Origin: Rhodospirillales bacterium
GTDB lineage: Bacteria > Pseudomonadota > Alphaproteobacteria > TMED109
Assembly: GCA_009839325.1 (NCBI GenBank)
Contig: VXPW01000059.1
Coordinates: 55,379 to 119,378 of the forward strand
Direction: 5' to 3'
Length of the DNA: 64,000 nt
Of the stretch, positions 8,461 through 18,029 are shown piece after piece (position 1 is the first letter of the stretch; every line of letters starts with the position of its first letter). Made by a program: the position numbers and the translations under genes. The notes under the pieces are model-generated. The model saw only the letters and a program-made list of their open reading frames with translations, was not told the origin of the DNA and made no database searches.

Positions 8461-9332
8461 CCGCCGTTCCGGTCACGGGCGCCACGAGTCTTCGGGCCAA
8501 CCGCCGGTGGGCGCTGATCGCGGCCTACGCGTGCCTCGGCATCTTCGTGGTCTTCTTCCTGTTCCCGCCGTACTACATGCTGGTCACGTCGCTGAAGACG
8601 AATGCGGAGATTGCCGAACTCGCCTCCAATCCCTGGATCGTGACCGACGGCGTGACGTTCAGCCACTACGAACACCTGCTCACGGAATCGTCGTTTCCGA
8701 GGTTCTTCCTGAACACGACCATCGTCACGGTCGTCGTGGTCGCCATCACCATGGTGATCAGCGTGCTCGCCGCGTACTCGCTGGCAAGGCTGCGGTTCTG
8801 GGGCTCCGGCGTGCTCGCCACCGGCGTGTTCCTCACGTATCTGGTGCCCGACACGCTGCTGTTCATCCCGCTGTTCAAGATCGTGGGCTGGCTCGGTCTG
8901 CTCGACACGTATTGGTCATTGATCCTCGTGTACCCGACCCTCACCGTCCCGTTCTGCACGTGGATCATGATCGGCTATTTCGGGTCGATCCCGCGCGAAC
9001 TGGATGAGGCGGCGCTGATCGACGGCGCCAACCATCTGCAGATGCTGCTCAAGGTCTTCATTCCCGTGGCCCTGCCGGGACTGATCGCGGCGACGATTTT
9101 CGCATTCACGGTGGCCTGGGCCAATTTCCTCTACCCGCTTGCCTACATCTATTCCGAATCGGAGATGGTCCTGACCGTCGGAACGGTCACGACGCTCATC
9201 AAGGGCGACGTGTTCCACTGGGGCGGGCTGATGGCCGGCGCGCTGCTCGCCGCGGCACCTCCCGTGATCCTCTACGCGTTCCTGATGGACTACTACATTG
9301 CCGGTCTCACCTCGGGCGCGACCAAAGGCTGA
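8457..9332 (+). CDS. ABC transporter permease, MalG/UgpE type
   Basis: Second membrane subunit, 291 residues, six predicted membrane spans and the EAA motif IPRELDEAALIDGANHLQ followed by FIPVALPG. It overlaps the preceding permease by four bases and ends five bases before the ATPase gene. The paired MalF/MalG-type permeases with a MalK-type ATPase place the system in the carbohydrate uptake family (CUT1-like). Confidence 0.93.
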   Translation: MTAVPVTGATSLRANRRWALIAAYACLGIFVVFFLFPPYYMLVTSLKTNAEIAELASNPWIVTDGVTFSHYEHLLTESSFPRFFLNTTIVTVVVVAITMVISVLAAYSLARLRFWGSGVLATGVFLTYLVPDTLLFIPLFKIVGWLGLLDTYWSLILVYPTLTVPFCTWIMIGYFGSIPRELDEAALIDGANHLQMLLKVFIPVALPGLIAATIFAFTVAWANFLYPLAYIYSESEMVLTVGTVTTLIKGDVFHWGGLMAGALLAAAPPVILYAFLMDYYIAGLTSGATKG

Positions 9333-9337
9333 TCCCG

Positions 9338-10441
9338 ATGGCAGACGTAACCCTCCAGAACCTCGTCAAGACCTTTGACACCGTGGAAGCGGTGCGGGGC
9401 ATCGACTTGCGGATTCCGAACAACGAATTCGTGGTCCTCGTGGGCCCGTCCGGCTGCGGCAAGAGCACCGTGCTCCGCATGATCGCGGGATTGGAAGACA
9501 TCACCTCCGGCGACATCCGGATCGGTGATCTCCGCGTGAACGACGTGCCGCCCAAGGACCGGAACATCGCGATGGTGTTCCAGAACTACGCGCTGTATCC
9601 GCACATGACGGTCGAGCAGAACATGTCCTTCGGCCTGCGGCTTCGGAAGGTCGCGAAATCCGAGATCCGCGGCAAGGTTCAGCGCGCCGCCGACATCCTC
9701 GGCATAGCGGAACTGCTCGGCAGGCGGCCTCGGGAGCTCTCGGGCGGGCAGCGGCAACGGGTCGCGATGGGGCGCGCCATCGTCCGCGATCCGCAGGTGT
9801 TCCTGTTCGACGAGCCCCTGAGCAACCTCGACGCCAAGCTTCGAGGCCAGATGCGGATCGAGATCCAGCGGCTCCATCAGCAGCTTCGAACGACCACCAT
9901 CTACGTCACCCACGACCAGGTGGAGGCCATGACCCTCGCCGATCGCGTCGTGGTCATGAACGCCGGCCGGATCGAACAGGCGGGAACACCGGACGAGGTG
10001 TATCACCAGCCGCGCACGCGCTTCGTGGCGGGCTTCATGGGGTCGCCCGCCATGAATTTCCTCAACTGCCAGGTCACCGAAGAAAACGGCCACACCGTGG
10101 CGCGCCTGGCCGACGGTCCTGCGCTGCCGCTCCCCGCCGAGCAGGCCGCGCGCGTGCGCAGCTACGCCGGCCGCACCCTGGTGGCTGGCCTCCGGCCAGA
10201 AAATATCCGCGAGGCGGCCAGCCACGACGGTGGCAACAGCGGCGGTGTCCCGCACGACATCTCGATCGACATCGTGGAGCCTCTTGGTCGCGAAACGATC
10301 GTCTATTTCAGGCTGGGTGACAGCACCCTGTGTGCGCGTGTCGGGACCGAGGTACATCCGCGGGCAGGCGAGCGGACGTCACTCGTGTTTCACCCGGACA
10401 GACTGCACCTGATCGACCCAGAGACCGACCTCGTGCTGTGA
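9338..10441 (+). CDS. ABC transporter ATP-binding protein, MalK/UgpC type
   Basis: Cytoplasmic ATPase, 367 residues, that powers the importer. Walker A is GPSGCGKST, the signature is [14 protein letters not shown], Walker B is FLFDEP and the switch histidine lies in VTHDQ. The C-terminal third carries the TOBE/OB-type region typical of MalK and UgpC, with [12 protein letters not shown]. It closes the transporter operon; the FAD-oxidase gene starts 55 bases later in the same direction. Confidence 0.95.
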   Translation: MADVTLQNLVKTFDTVEAVRGIDLRIPNNEFVVLVGPSGCGKSTVLRMIAGLEDITSGDIRIGDLRVNDVPPKDRNIAMVFQNYALYPHMTVEQNMSFGLRLRKVAKSEIRGKVQRAADILGIAELLGRRPRELSGGQRQRVAMGRAIVRDPQVFLFDEPLSNLDAKLRGQMRIEIQRLHQQLRTTTIYVTHDQVEAMTLADRVVVMNAGRIEQAGTPDEVYHQPRTRFVAGFMGSPAMNFLNCQVTEENGHTVARLADGPALPLPAEQAARVRSYAGRTLVAGLRPENIREAASHDGGNSGGVPHDISIDIVEPLGRETIVYFRLGDSTLCARVGTEVHPRAGERTSLVFHPDRLHLIDPETDLVL

Positions 10442-10496
10442 GCCGGGGTTCCGTCGGCCACGCGTCGAGACACCGACAGCGCCAGGCCCTCGGGTG

Positions 10497-11912
10497 ATGC
10501 CCGAGGTCAGCGACGCCGTACGGCGGGACCTGAAGACCGTCGTTGGAGCGGCCGGAATCTTCACCGATCCCGCGGACCTTGAGGCTCACCTGGTCGACGA
10601 ACGCAGGGCCTTCCGGGGCGTGGCCCCCGTACTCCTCAAACCCGCCTCGACCGACGAGGTCGTCGCGATCGTGCAAATCTGCGCGGATGCCGGCGTTGGC
10701 ATCGTTCCGCAGGGCGGACGGACCGGGCTTTGCGGCGGGACGGTACCCGTGACGGGTGGGGGCGAGGTGCTGGTCAGCCTCGAGCGCCTGCGGCGTATCC
10801 GGGAGCTCGACGCACAGGGATTCACGATGACCTGTGAGGCCGGCTGCATCCTGCAAACCCTGCAGCATGAAGCCGAGAGCGCCGATCGCCTCTTCCCTCT
10901 GTCATTGGCGGCGGAAGGAAGCTGCACCATCGGCGGCAATCTCTCCACCAACGCGGGCGGGATCAACGTGCTGCGGTATGGCATGGCCCGGAGTCTCACC
11001 CTTGGTCTCGAAGTGGTCCTGCCGGACGGGACGCTTTGGGACGACCTCGGCGCCCTGCGGAAGGACAACCGCGGCTACGACCTGAAGCAATTGTTCATCG
11101 GTGCGGAGGGAACGCTCGGAATCATCACCGCCGCGACCATGGAACTCTTCCCCCGACCCCGGGACGTCGATACCGCGTTTCTCGCGGTAGCCGATCCCGA
11201 GGCGGCTCTCCAGCTGTTCGCTGTCGCACGCGAGGTAGCCGCCGACATGATGGTCGCCTTCGAGCTGAACGACCGGAATGCCCTGGACATGGTGTTCCAA
11301 CACATGGACGGTGTCCGTGATCCGTTTCCCACCCGGTACAGCTGGTACGTGCTGCTCGAGCTCACAGCCGGCGTCGACGGCCACGCCCGGGCCGCCGGCG
11401 AGCAAATCCTTGCGGCAGCGTTCCAACGCGGCCTCGTGCTGGATGGGGTACGGGCCGACAGCCTCGCACACCGCGCCGGATTGTGGCGCCTGCGGGAAAC
11501 CGTGACGGAGGCGCAGAAGCACGAGGGGCGCAGTCTCAAGCACGACATCTCGGTTCCTGTGGTCGCGGTCCCGCAGTTCATCGACGAAGCCACGGCGGCG
11601 GTCCGGCGTGGCTGGCCGGGATACCGGGTGCTCGCGTTCGGCCACGTGGGTGACGGCAACATCCACTTCAACGTGTTCGGCCCGCCCGGCAACGATGGCG
11701 AGCAGCTGTTCGCGGAAAGCGAAGCCATCGAGGACGCCGTGTTCGCGATCGCCGATCGAATGCAGGGAAGTTTCAGCGCCGAACATGGCATTGGACAGCT
11801 GAAGCGCCGGGCCCTCCGGCAGTACGCGCCGGCCGGGTCCCTTGAGATGATGAAGGCCTTGAAACGCACGCTTGACCCGCAGGGAATCATGAATCCCGGC
11901 AAGGTGGTGTGA
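10497..11912 (+). CDS. FAD-linked oxidase, GlcD / D-2-hydroxyacid dehydrogenase type
   Basis: 471-residue flavoprotein of the FAD-binding type 4 (VAO) family. The FAD-binding half contains VPQGGRTGLCGGTVPV and GSCTIGGNLSTNAGG; the C-terminal half has the conserved FGHVGDGNIHFNVF and the closing SAEHGIGQLKR. Relatives oxidise D-lactate, glycolate or D-2-hydroxyglutarate and pass electrons to the respiratory chain or ETF. A GTG three bases earlier is an alternative start. Position behind the ABC importer suggests it may process an imported hydroxyacid or a product of it, but this is inference. It is convergent with ligA, nine bases apart. Confidence 0.9.
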   Translation: MPEVSDAVRRDLKTVVGAAGIFTDPADLEAHLVDERRAFRGVAPVLLKPASTDEVVAIVQICADAGVGIVPQGGRTGLCGGTVPVTGGGEVLVSLERLRRIRELDAQGFTMTCEAGCILQTLQHEAESADRLFPLSLAAEGSCTIGGNLSTNAGGINVLRYGMARSLTLGLEVVLPDGTLWDDLGALRKDNRGYDLKQLFIGAEGTLGIITAATMELFPRPRDVDTAFLAVADPEAALQLFAVAREVAADMMVAFELNDRNALDMVFQHMDGVRDPFPTRYSWYVLLELTAGVDGHARAAGEQILAAAFQRGLVLDGVRADSLAHRAGLWRLRETVTEAQKHEGRSLKHDISVPVVAVPQFIDEATAAVRRGWPGYRVLAFGHVGDGNIHFNVFGPPGNDGEQLFAESEAIEDAVFAIADRMQGSFSAEHGIGQLKRRALRQYAPAGSLEMMKALKRTLDPQGIMNPGKVV

Positions 11913-11920
11913 AGCCGCGC

Positions 11921-14014
11921 TCAGGCCTCCAGCAACTCCTGAAAGGCCGCCTCGTCCAGCACCTTGATGTTCAACGCTTCAGCCCGTCGCCGCTTGGCGC
12001 CCCCGCCTTCGCCGGCGACGAGGTAGTCGGTTTTCGCGGAAACCGCTGAGGCCACGCGCGCGCCAAGTGCTTCCGCACGGGCCTTGGCCTCGTTGCGGGA
12101 GAGCCCGGCCAGCGTCCCGGTGAACACCAGCGTCCGACCGGAAAGGGGAGAATCGGCGGCCGGCGCTTCCGCATCCTGCACGTTCACCCCGGCCGCCCGG
12201 AGGTTGTCCACGACCGCTCGCGTCGACGGGTCCGTGAAGTGCTCGACCAGGGCGCGGATCTGTGCCGTGCCAATTCCGTCCACACCCGCCAGTTCGGCGT
12301 ACTCCGGCGTCTCCGGGTCCCGCGCGCATTCGGCCAGAGCCATGAGCCTGCCGAGCGACTCCGCAGCGCGCGCCAGTTGCGCTGCGTTCCCCTGACCGAC
12401 GTGCCGGATTCCGAGCGCAAACAGAAATCGCTCCAGCGCGACGTCCCTCGCTCCGTGAATGGCGGCGCGAAGGTTGTGAACCGACGTCGGTCCCCACCCC
12501 TTTTCGTCGCTCAGGGCCTGCAACCACTGCTCGTCATCAGCGACCCGGAAGATGTCGGCCGGCTCGCGTATATCGCCGCGGTCCCAGAAAGCGCGGAGTT
12601 GTCGCTCTCCCAGACCGTCGATCGCGAAGGCATTCCGGCTCACGAAATGCACCAGTTGCTGGAACGCCTGCGCCTTGCAGGCTCGGCCGCCCGGACACCG
12701 GGTCACGACCTCGTCGGGTTCGCGCTCCACCGGGCGGCCGCAGGCCGGGCACTGCTCCGGGAATTCGAACGATGCCGACGTCTCCGGTCGGCCATCGAGA
12801 TCGACGTCCACGACCTGCGGGATCACGTCGCCCGCGCGCTGGACCGTCACGAGGTCGCCCTCGCGGACGTCGAGACGATCAATCTCATCGCGGTTGTGAA
12901 GCGTGGCCCGCCCGACCACCACACCGCCCACCGTCACGGGTTGGAGACTCGCGACCGGTGTCAGAGCGCCGGTTCGGCCAACCTGCACGTCGATCGACAG
13001 GACGCGCGTCTTGGCACGTTCGGCCGGAAACTTGCGGGCGACGGAATGACGCGGCGCGCGCGTGGAGGCACCCAGCCGCTGCTGCCAATCCAGACGGTCC
13101 ACCTTGTACACGATCCCGTCCACGTCGAATCCGAGCTCCGAACGGTCCGCGTAGAGCTGTTCGGCGAACCGCACCATGGCGTCGATGTCCTGGCAGACCT
13201 CGGTGCCTGGCGTGACATTGAAGCCGAAGCCGGCCAGCCGCTCCCTGGCCTCCGTCACTGTTTCTCCAAGCGCCTCGGAAGTCTCGCCCCAGCTGTGGAC
13301 GAAGAATCCGAGGTCGCGTTCGGCCGTGATCACCGGATCGATCTGCCGAACGGACCCGGCCGCGGCATTACGGGGATTCACGAACGCGCGCTTGCCGGCC
13401 GCCAGTTGCTCGGCGTTCAAACGGTGAAAGGACTCGATCGGGAAGTACACCTCGCCGCGCACTTCAAGGCGCGCGGGCGGACGGCCCTGCAGCCGCTTCG
13501 GCACGGCGGCAATCGTCCTGAGGTTGCGCGTGACGTCCTCGCCGTCACGTCCATCGCCGCGGGTGGCGCCTACGGCCAGTTCGCCATCGTCGTACCGCAG
13601 GGAGGCCGACAGGCCGTCGATCTTCGGCTCGGCCGCGATCGCGACTTCGACCGCCGGGTCCAGGTTGAGAAACTTTCGGACCCGGTCCACGAACTCTTGC
13701 AACTCGTCGTCGGTAAAGACGTTGTCCAGCGACAGCATGGGTAGCGGATGCCGCACTTTGCGAAAACCGGAGGTCGGCGGTGCGCCGACCCTTCCCGACG
13801 GGCTGTCGTTTCGAACCAGTTCCGGCCAACGCTCCTCGATCGACGAGTTCCGACGCCGGAGAGCGTCGTAGTCCGCATCCGAAATCTTCGGTGTGTCATC
13901 GATGTAGTACGCGCGGTCGTGCCGCAGGATGGCCGCCGCCAGCCGCGCGAGTTCGGACCGGGCTTCCTCCCGGCTGAGGGCCGCGACGGCGATCGCGGCG
14001 GTACCGGCGGTCAC
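11921..14014 (-). CDS. ligA: NAD-dependent DNA ligase
   Basis: Seals nicks during replication and repair using NAD. Seen in order: the NAD-binding N-terminal region with HDRAYYIDD, the adenylation motif with catalytic lysine in EPKIDG, the OB fold, a Cys4 zinc finger beginning CPACGR and ending RACKAQ, helix-hairpin-helix repeats and a C-terminal BRCT domain (GRTLVFTGTLAGLSR). The open frame continues upstream to 14164, but GTG at 14014 is chosen since it forms a GTGA overlap with the recN stop and follows a GGAAGGGGG ribosome site; this gives 697 residues, the usual size. Third gene of the bamD-recN-ligA unit. Confidence 0.97.
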   Translation of the reverse strand: MTAGTAAIAVAALSREEARSELARLAAAILRHDRAYYIDDTPKISDADYDALRRRNSSIEERWPELVRNDSPSGRVGAPPTSGFRKVRHPLPMLSLDNVFTDDELQEFVDRVRKFLNLDPAVEVAIAAEPKIDGLSASLRYDDGELAVGATRGDGRDGEDVTRNLRTIAAVPKRLQGRPPARLEVRGEVYFPIESFHRLNAEQLAAGKRAFVNPRNAAAGSVRQIDPVITAERDLGFFVHSWGETSEALGETVTEARERLAGFGFNVTPGTEVCQDIDAMVRFAEQLYADRSELGFDVDGIVYKVDRLDWQQRLGASTRAPRHSVARKFPAERAKTRVLSIDVQVGRTGALTPVASLQPVTVGGVVVGRATLHNRDEIDRLDVREGDLVTVQRAGDVIPQVVDVDLDGRPETSASFEFPEQCPACGRPVEREPDEVVTRCPGGRACKAQAFQQLVHFVSRNAFAIDGLGERQLRAFWDRGDIREPADIFRVADDEQWLQALSDEKGWGPTSVHNLRAAIHGARDVALERFLFALGIRHVGQGNAAQLARAAESLGRLMALAECARDPETPEYAELAGVDGIGTAQIRALVEHFTDPSTRAVVDNLRAAGVNVQDAEAPAADSPLSGRTLVFTGTLAGLSRNEAKARAEALGARVASAVSAKTDYLVAGEGGGAKRRRAEALNIKVLDEAAFQELLEA

Positions 14015-15675
14015 TTGCCCCCTTCCTGCAGCAGCCGCTTCGCGGCTGCGCGGGCCTCGTCGGTCAGTCCGCTGCCAGACATCATGCGTGCAATTTCCTC
14101 GACCCGGGCCGCCTCGTCGAGTTCGGAAGCCGACACCGCATCTTCGGACCGAAGGATCAGCCATTGGCGCCGGCCGCGCGCCGCCACCTGTGGCTGGTGG
14201 GTGACCGCGAACACCTGGTGTCGCCTGGCGAGGCGCGCCAGGCGCGCGCCCACTGCATCCGCCACCGCACCTCCAACCCCCGCGTCGATTTCATCGAACA
14301 CGAGCGTTGCCGGTTCGGTGACACGTGCCAGGACGATGTGGACCGCCAGCAAGAACCTGGACAGTTCGCCGCCCGAAGCGATTCGCTCGAGGGGGCCGAT
14401 GGCGGCCCCCTGCATGGTCGCGACGCCGAAACGCACCCGCTCGCCCCCGTGCGGTCCCCACTTGTCGCGCGGCAATTCCTCGAGCTCTGTCACGAACCGC
14501 GCCCGTGCCATGCGCAGCGCCTCGAGTTCGTCACCGATGCGCTCGTCAAGGAACGCCGCCGCCTTCCGGCGGCCCGCGCCCAGCACCTCGACCGCGGCCT
14601 CAAACGCCTGGCGAGCGGCACCGGCCGCTTCCTCGAGTTCTTTCACACGGTGCTCGTCATCGTCGGTCTTCGCCGCGTGGTCACGCAGTTCCTCGTGCAC
14701 CGTGCCCAGTTCATCCGGGGTCACGCCATGGCGACGAGCCGCGGACCGGAGCGCAAACAGTCGGGATTCCACGTGTTCCAGTTCGTTCGGGTCCAACTCG
14801 AGATCTGCGCGCACCGCGTCGAGCAGGTTTCGGGCCTCCCCCAGTTCGACCAGCGCACGGTGCAGCGTCGACTTGAGTTCCGCGAACGGGCCCGAAACTT
14901 CCGGAAGCCCGTCGAGGGCAGCCGCCGCATCGTGCAGGGACGGCGTCGCAGTAGCCGCGCTCGCGCCCTCGCCCATGATGGCAGCCAGTTGTTCGATCAC
15001 CGCCAGGACCCGGCCGCTCTGCATCAGGAACGAACGGCGCTCCGCCAGCTGTTCGGCTTCGCCGGGCGCAGGCGCCAGCGCCTCCAGTTCTGCCAGCCGG
15101 ACCCGGACTTCCTCCTCTGCGGCACGGGCGCTTTCCAGTCCTTCGGCGGCCTCGCGATGGGCCGCTTCGGCTTCGCGCCAGGCACGGTGGCGCTTGCCGA
15201 GGTTCCGCAACTCTCGGGACAGACTTCCGAACGCGTCGAGGAAGCCCTGATGCCGGGTGGCATCCAGCAGTCCCCTGCGATCGTGCTGGCCATGAATCTG
15301 CAGCAGGCGGTGACCGAGTTGCTCGAGCAGGCGGACCGTGACCGGGACGTCATTGATGAAGGCGCCACCCCGACCGTTGCGCGCCAGCACCCGGCGACAC
15401 AGCAACGCGCCATCGCTCTGGATCCCGTGCTCGGAGGCAAATGCCACTGCCGGATGGTCGGCACCCACCTTGAACGAAGCGGTGACGACTCCCTCGGCCG
15501 CTCCGACCCTCACCAGGCTGGCGTCGGCCCGTCGACCCGTTGCCAGCGCGAGCGCTTCCATCAGCACCGACTTGCCCGCGCCGGTTTCACCCGACAACAC
15601 GCAGAAGCCCGGGCCGAACGAAAAATCGAGAGCCTCGATCAGAACAACATTCCGAACCGAGAGGCTGATCAGCAC
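14011..15675 (-). CDS. recN: DNA repair protein RecN
   Basis: SMC-like ATPase for double-strand break repair, 554 residues. Walker A GETGAGKSVL lies near the N-terminus, a long coiled-coil-rich middle (many Arg, Glu, Ala and Leu) follows, and the C-terminal half-ATPase has the Walker B segment LVFDEIDAGVGG. GTG at 15675 is chosen because the family begins with LSVRNVVLIE; an upstream ATG at 15747 would run back into bamD. It starts 16 bases after the bamD stop and its own stop overlaps the ligA start. Confidence 0.95.
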   Translation of the reverse strand: MLISLSVRNVVLIEALDFSFGPGFCVLSGETGAGKSVLMEALALATGRRADASLVRVGAAEGVVTASFKVGADHPAVAFASEHGIQSDGALLCRRVLARNGRGGAFINDVPVTVRLLEQLGHRLLQIHGQHDRRGLLDATRHQGFLDAFGSLSRELRNLGKRHRAWREAEAAHREAAEGLESARAAEEEVRVRLAELEALAPAPGEAEQLAERRSFLMQSGRVLAVIEQLAAIMGEGASAATATPSLHDAAAALDGLPEVSGPFAELKSTLHRALVELGEARNLLDAVRADLELDPNELEHVESRLFALRSAARRHGVTPDELGTVHEELRDHAAKTDDDEHRVKELEEAAGAARQAFEAAVEVLGAGRRKAAAFLDERIGDELEALRMARARFVTELEELPRDKWGPHGGERVRFGVATMQGAAIGPLERIASGGELSRFLLAVHIVLARVTEPATLVFDEIDAGVGGAVADAVGARLARLARRHQVFAVTHQPQVAARGRRQWLILRSEDAVSASELDEAARVEEIARMMSGSGLTDEARAAAKRLLQEGGK

Positions 15676-15691
15676 GAGATGCCCCGCCCGA

Positions 15692-16510
15692 TCAGAACAG
15701 TCCGAAGAACCAGGAGGACCGCGGAATCTCCGGCCCATCTCCTTCAAGCAAGTCGTAGGCGTACGCGTACCAACGGTTATTCGGATAGTTGTGGCCGAGC
15801 ACGGCCGCGTGCAGGCGTGCTTCGCGCTCGAGGCCGAGGGCCAGGTTCAACTCGACCATCCGGGCGAGAGCCTCGGCGACATGCGTGGTCTCGGGGTACG
15901 ATCGGACGACCGTCGCAAACCGGCGCAGCGCGGCTGGATATTGACGCAGTTGAAGGTAGGTCCGGCCCACCTCCATCTCCTTGCCCCCGAGATGGTCGTA
16001 GACGAGATCGAGTTTCACCGCAGCATCGCGCGCGTAGACGCTGCCGGGATAGCGGGCAACCACCCCCTCCAACGCCTCTCTGGCAAGCCGGGTTTGCGTC
16101 TGGTCGCGCCGGACATCCGGAATCTGCTCGTAGTGACACAGGGCGATCAGGTACCGGACATAGGGCACGTCAGAACTGCCCGGGTGCAGATCGATGAAGC
16201 GCTCGGCCGCCGCGACCGCCAGGGTGTAGTCGTTCTTCAGGTAGTTGGCGTACGCGACCAGCAACTGCGCCCGCGTGGCCCATTCCGAATACGGATACTG
16301 GGCTTCGACCTGCTCGAATTCCGTGACCGCGAGCACGTAGTCGTCGTCCAGCAGCGCGTCGAGAGCGGTGTTGTAAATCTTCTCCAACGGACGCTCGGCA
16401 ACAGGCTCCGGGTCCTGAAACACGGAGCATCCGACCAGCAGAACCGCCAATGCGAGCGAAACCGCGATGTGGGAGCCGGACCAGAGGCGGTTGAGGGAGG
16501 AGACGGGCAT
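15692..16510 (-). CDS. bamD: Outer membrane protein assembly lipoprotein BamD
   Basis: TPR lipoprotein of the BAM complex that folds beta-barrel proteins into the outer membrane. ATG 16510 gives a signal peptide ending in lipobox LLVGC with the acylated cysteine near residue 28, then TPR repeats (YNTALDALLDDDYVLAVTEF, then PYSEWATRAQLL, and later PGSSDVPYVRYLIALCHYEQ). Length of 272 residues is normal. In most Alphaproteobacteria lpxC precedes bamD-recN-ligA; here lpxC is about 14 kb away and an unrelated divergent gene lies upstream. Confidence 0.95.
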   Translation of the reverse strand: MPVSSLNRLWSGSHIAVSLALAVLLVGCSVFQDPEPVAERPLEKIYNTALDALLDDDYVLAVTEFEQVEAQYPYSEWATRAQLLVAYANYLKNDYTLAVAAAERFIDLHPGSSDVPYVRYLIALCHYEQIPDVRRDQTQTRLAREALEGVVARYPGSVYARDAAVKLDLVYDHLGGKEMEVGRTYLQLRQYPAALRRFATVVRSYPETTHVAEALARMVELNLALGLEREARLHAAVLGHNYPNNRWYAYAYDLLEGDGPEIPRSSWFFGLF

Positions 16511-16937
16511 TGGGGGTGTATACCACGCGAAACGGGTCGTGGGGCCGGGCGCATTCGGCACCGGCGCCACCGGCGCCGAATGCCGGAAGACCGATCAAGA
16601 GCCTGAAGACATTCGCAAGAACGTCGCACGTACCCCGGTTCGGTTAGGGCCGACCAGTGAACGCCGACGGCCCGGCGGGGACGGGATCCATGCTCCCGTC
16701 CTGTCATCATTGGCGTGCCTTGAGACGCGCCGGAGCAGCATCCCCCGACGCGCCGCCCCATCGGCGTTTTGCAGTTCGCACGGTCCCACTCTGGCTGTGC
16801 AGGGGTGCATCGGCGCAAGTGGCGCACGGGCGACCAGGGCAGGTCCCCGCGCGAAGCTGCGTGGTCGACCCAGGCGTCGTCCGGGCACACGGGGGCCGTG
16901 TATCGTGGCTCCCCAACGGCGCACGAGTTCCAGTCCG
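16511..16937. other. Divergent intergenic stretch, no gene seen
   Basis: Spacer between bamD and the HisN-like phosphatase, transcribed away from each other. It must hold both promoters but I could not pick clear -35/-10 pairs. Open frames running through it lack support. Confidence 0.5.
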
Positions 16938-17726
16938 ATGGCTTCCTATGACGAATTCCTGACCTTTGCGCACGAGCTCGCCGATCTCGCCCGCACGGCC
17001 ATCCGACCACTGTTTCGATCGCGCGAGGCGATCGAAGTCAAGAGCGGGAAAGGAAGCCGGCTGCAGCTGGTGACCAAGGCCGATCGGGCAGCCGAAGCTA
17101 GGATGCGCGACGCCATCGGCCGCCGCTTCCCCCATCACGGTGTCATGGGCGAGGAATACGGGTCCGAAAATACCGACGCCGAGCACACCTGGATTCTCGA
17201 CCCGATCGACGGCACCAAGGCGTTTGTCGCCGGATTGCCGGTCTTCGGCACACTCGTCGGACTCCTGGAGCAGGGACGCCCGACGATCGGCGTCATCGAT
17301 CAGGCAATCACGGGAGAACGCATGTGGGGGGCGCCACAGGGAGCTTGGCTAAACGGCGAACTGGTGACCACCTCCCGCCCGGCGGATCCGGATCGCATGA
17401 TCATCGCCATGACGGAGCCGGGCATGATTCGCTCGGCCGCCGCGCGCGCGGCCTTCCATCGGCTGGCCGATGAGGCCCTGTTTGTGCGGTACGGCACGGA
17501 TTGCTGGGGGTATGCGATGCTGGCCGCCGGCTACATCGACGTGGTCGTGGAATCCGATATCAAGCCCTGGGACGTGCTGCCGGGAATGGCGATCATTTCG
17601 GCGGCTGGTGGCATCGCCAGCGCGTGGGACGGATGCCAGCCGGGATCCAACGGTACCGTCCTCGCTGCCGGCGATCCGGACTTGCACGCGGCGCTCGTCG
17701 ATCGCTTTCCAGATACAGACGCCTAG
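16938..17726 (+). CDS. hisN: Inositol monophosphatase family protein, HisN-like histidinol phosphatase
   Basis: Mg-dependent phosphatase of the IMPase fold, 262 residues. Metal-binding motifs are visible: GEEYG, ILDPIDGTKAF and the C-terminal WDVLPGMAIISAAGG. The TKAFVAGLPVFGTLVGL segment resembles IMPase-type histidinol phosphatases, which act in histidine biosynthesis, more than SuhB; this subfamily call is tentative. The start at 16938 is where the recognisable domain begins; the open frame runs further upstream without homology. No other his genes lie nearby. Confidence 0.85.
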   Translation: MASYDEFLTFAHELADLARTAIRPLFRSREAIEVKSGKGSRLQLVTKADRAAEARMRDAIGRRFPHHGVMGEEYGSENTDAEHTWILDPIDGTKAFVAGLPVFGTLVGLLEQGRPTIGVIDQAITGERMWGAPQGAWLNGELVTTSRPADPDRMIIAMTEPGMIRSAAARAAFHRLADEALFVRYGTDCWGYAMLAAGYIDVVVESDIKPWDVLPGMAIISAAGGIASAWDGCQPGSNGTVLAAGDPDLHAALVDRFPDTDA

Positions 17727-18029
17727 CGGCCTTCTAACCTTGGTCACGGCGGTCCACCCCGGCCCGGGAGCGCGGACGGGCCTGGCCGCCGAACGTGTCC
17801 ACGTCGTGGCACGTGGCCCGGCAAGTCCGGTTCCGGACCGGCGGGGGCTTGCACCGCGTCCGTCGCTCTTCTACGACACTGCAGTCAGGGGCACGCATGC
17901 CCGAACCGTCGGGCGGGGGCGCCCCGGACGAAGGGTCGGTTGCGGGCCACGCGCCGCTGGCAGGTGGGGCTGCGCAGGTCCGACTCCGTCAAGGAGGCCA
18001 AGCTGTCGACTGTAATCGCGGGTAACGGA

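Noticed and set aside
9293..10357. 354-codon minus-strand frame across the ABC ATPase gene
   Set aside because: Shadow of the ATPase; no independent support.
12239..16197. Long plus-strand frames (about 500 and 677 codons) opposite ligA and recN
   Set aside because: Antisense of two well-recognised genes; composition rich in Arg, Ala and Ser with no domains.
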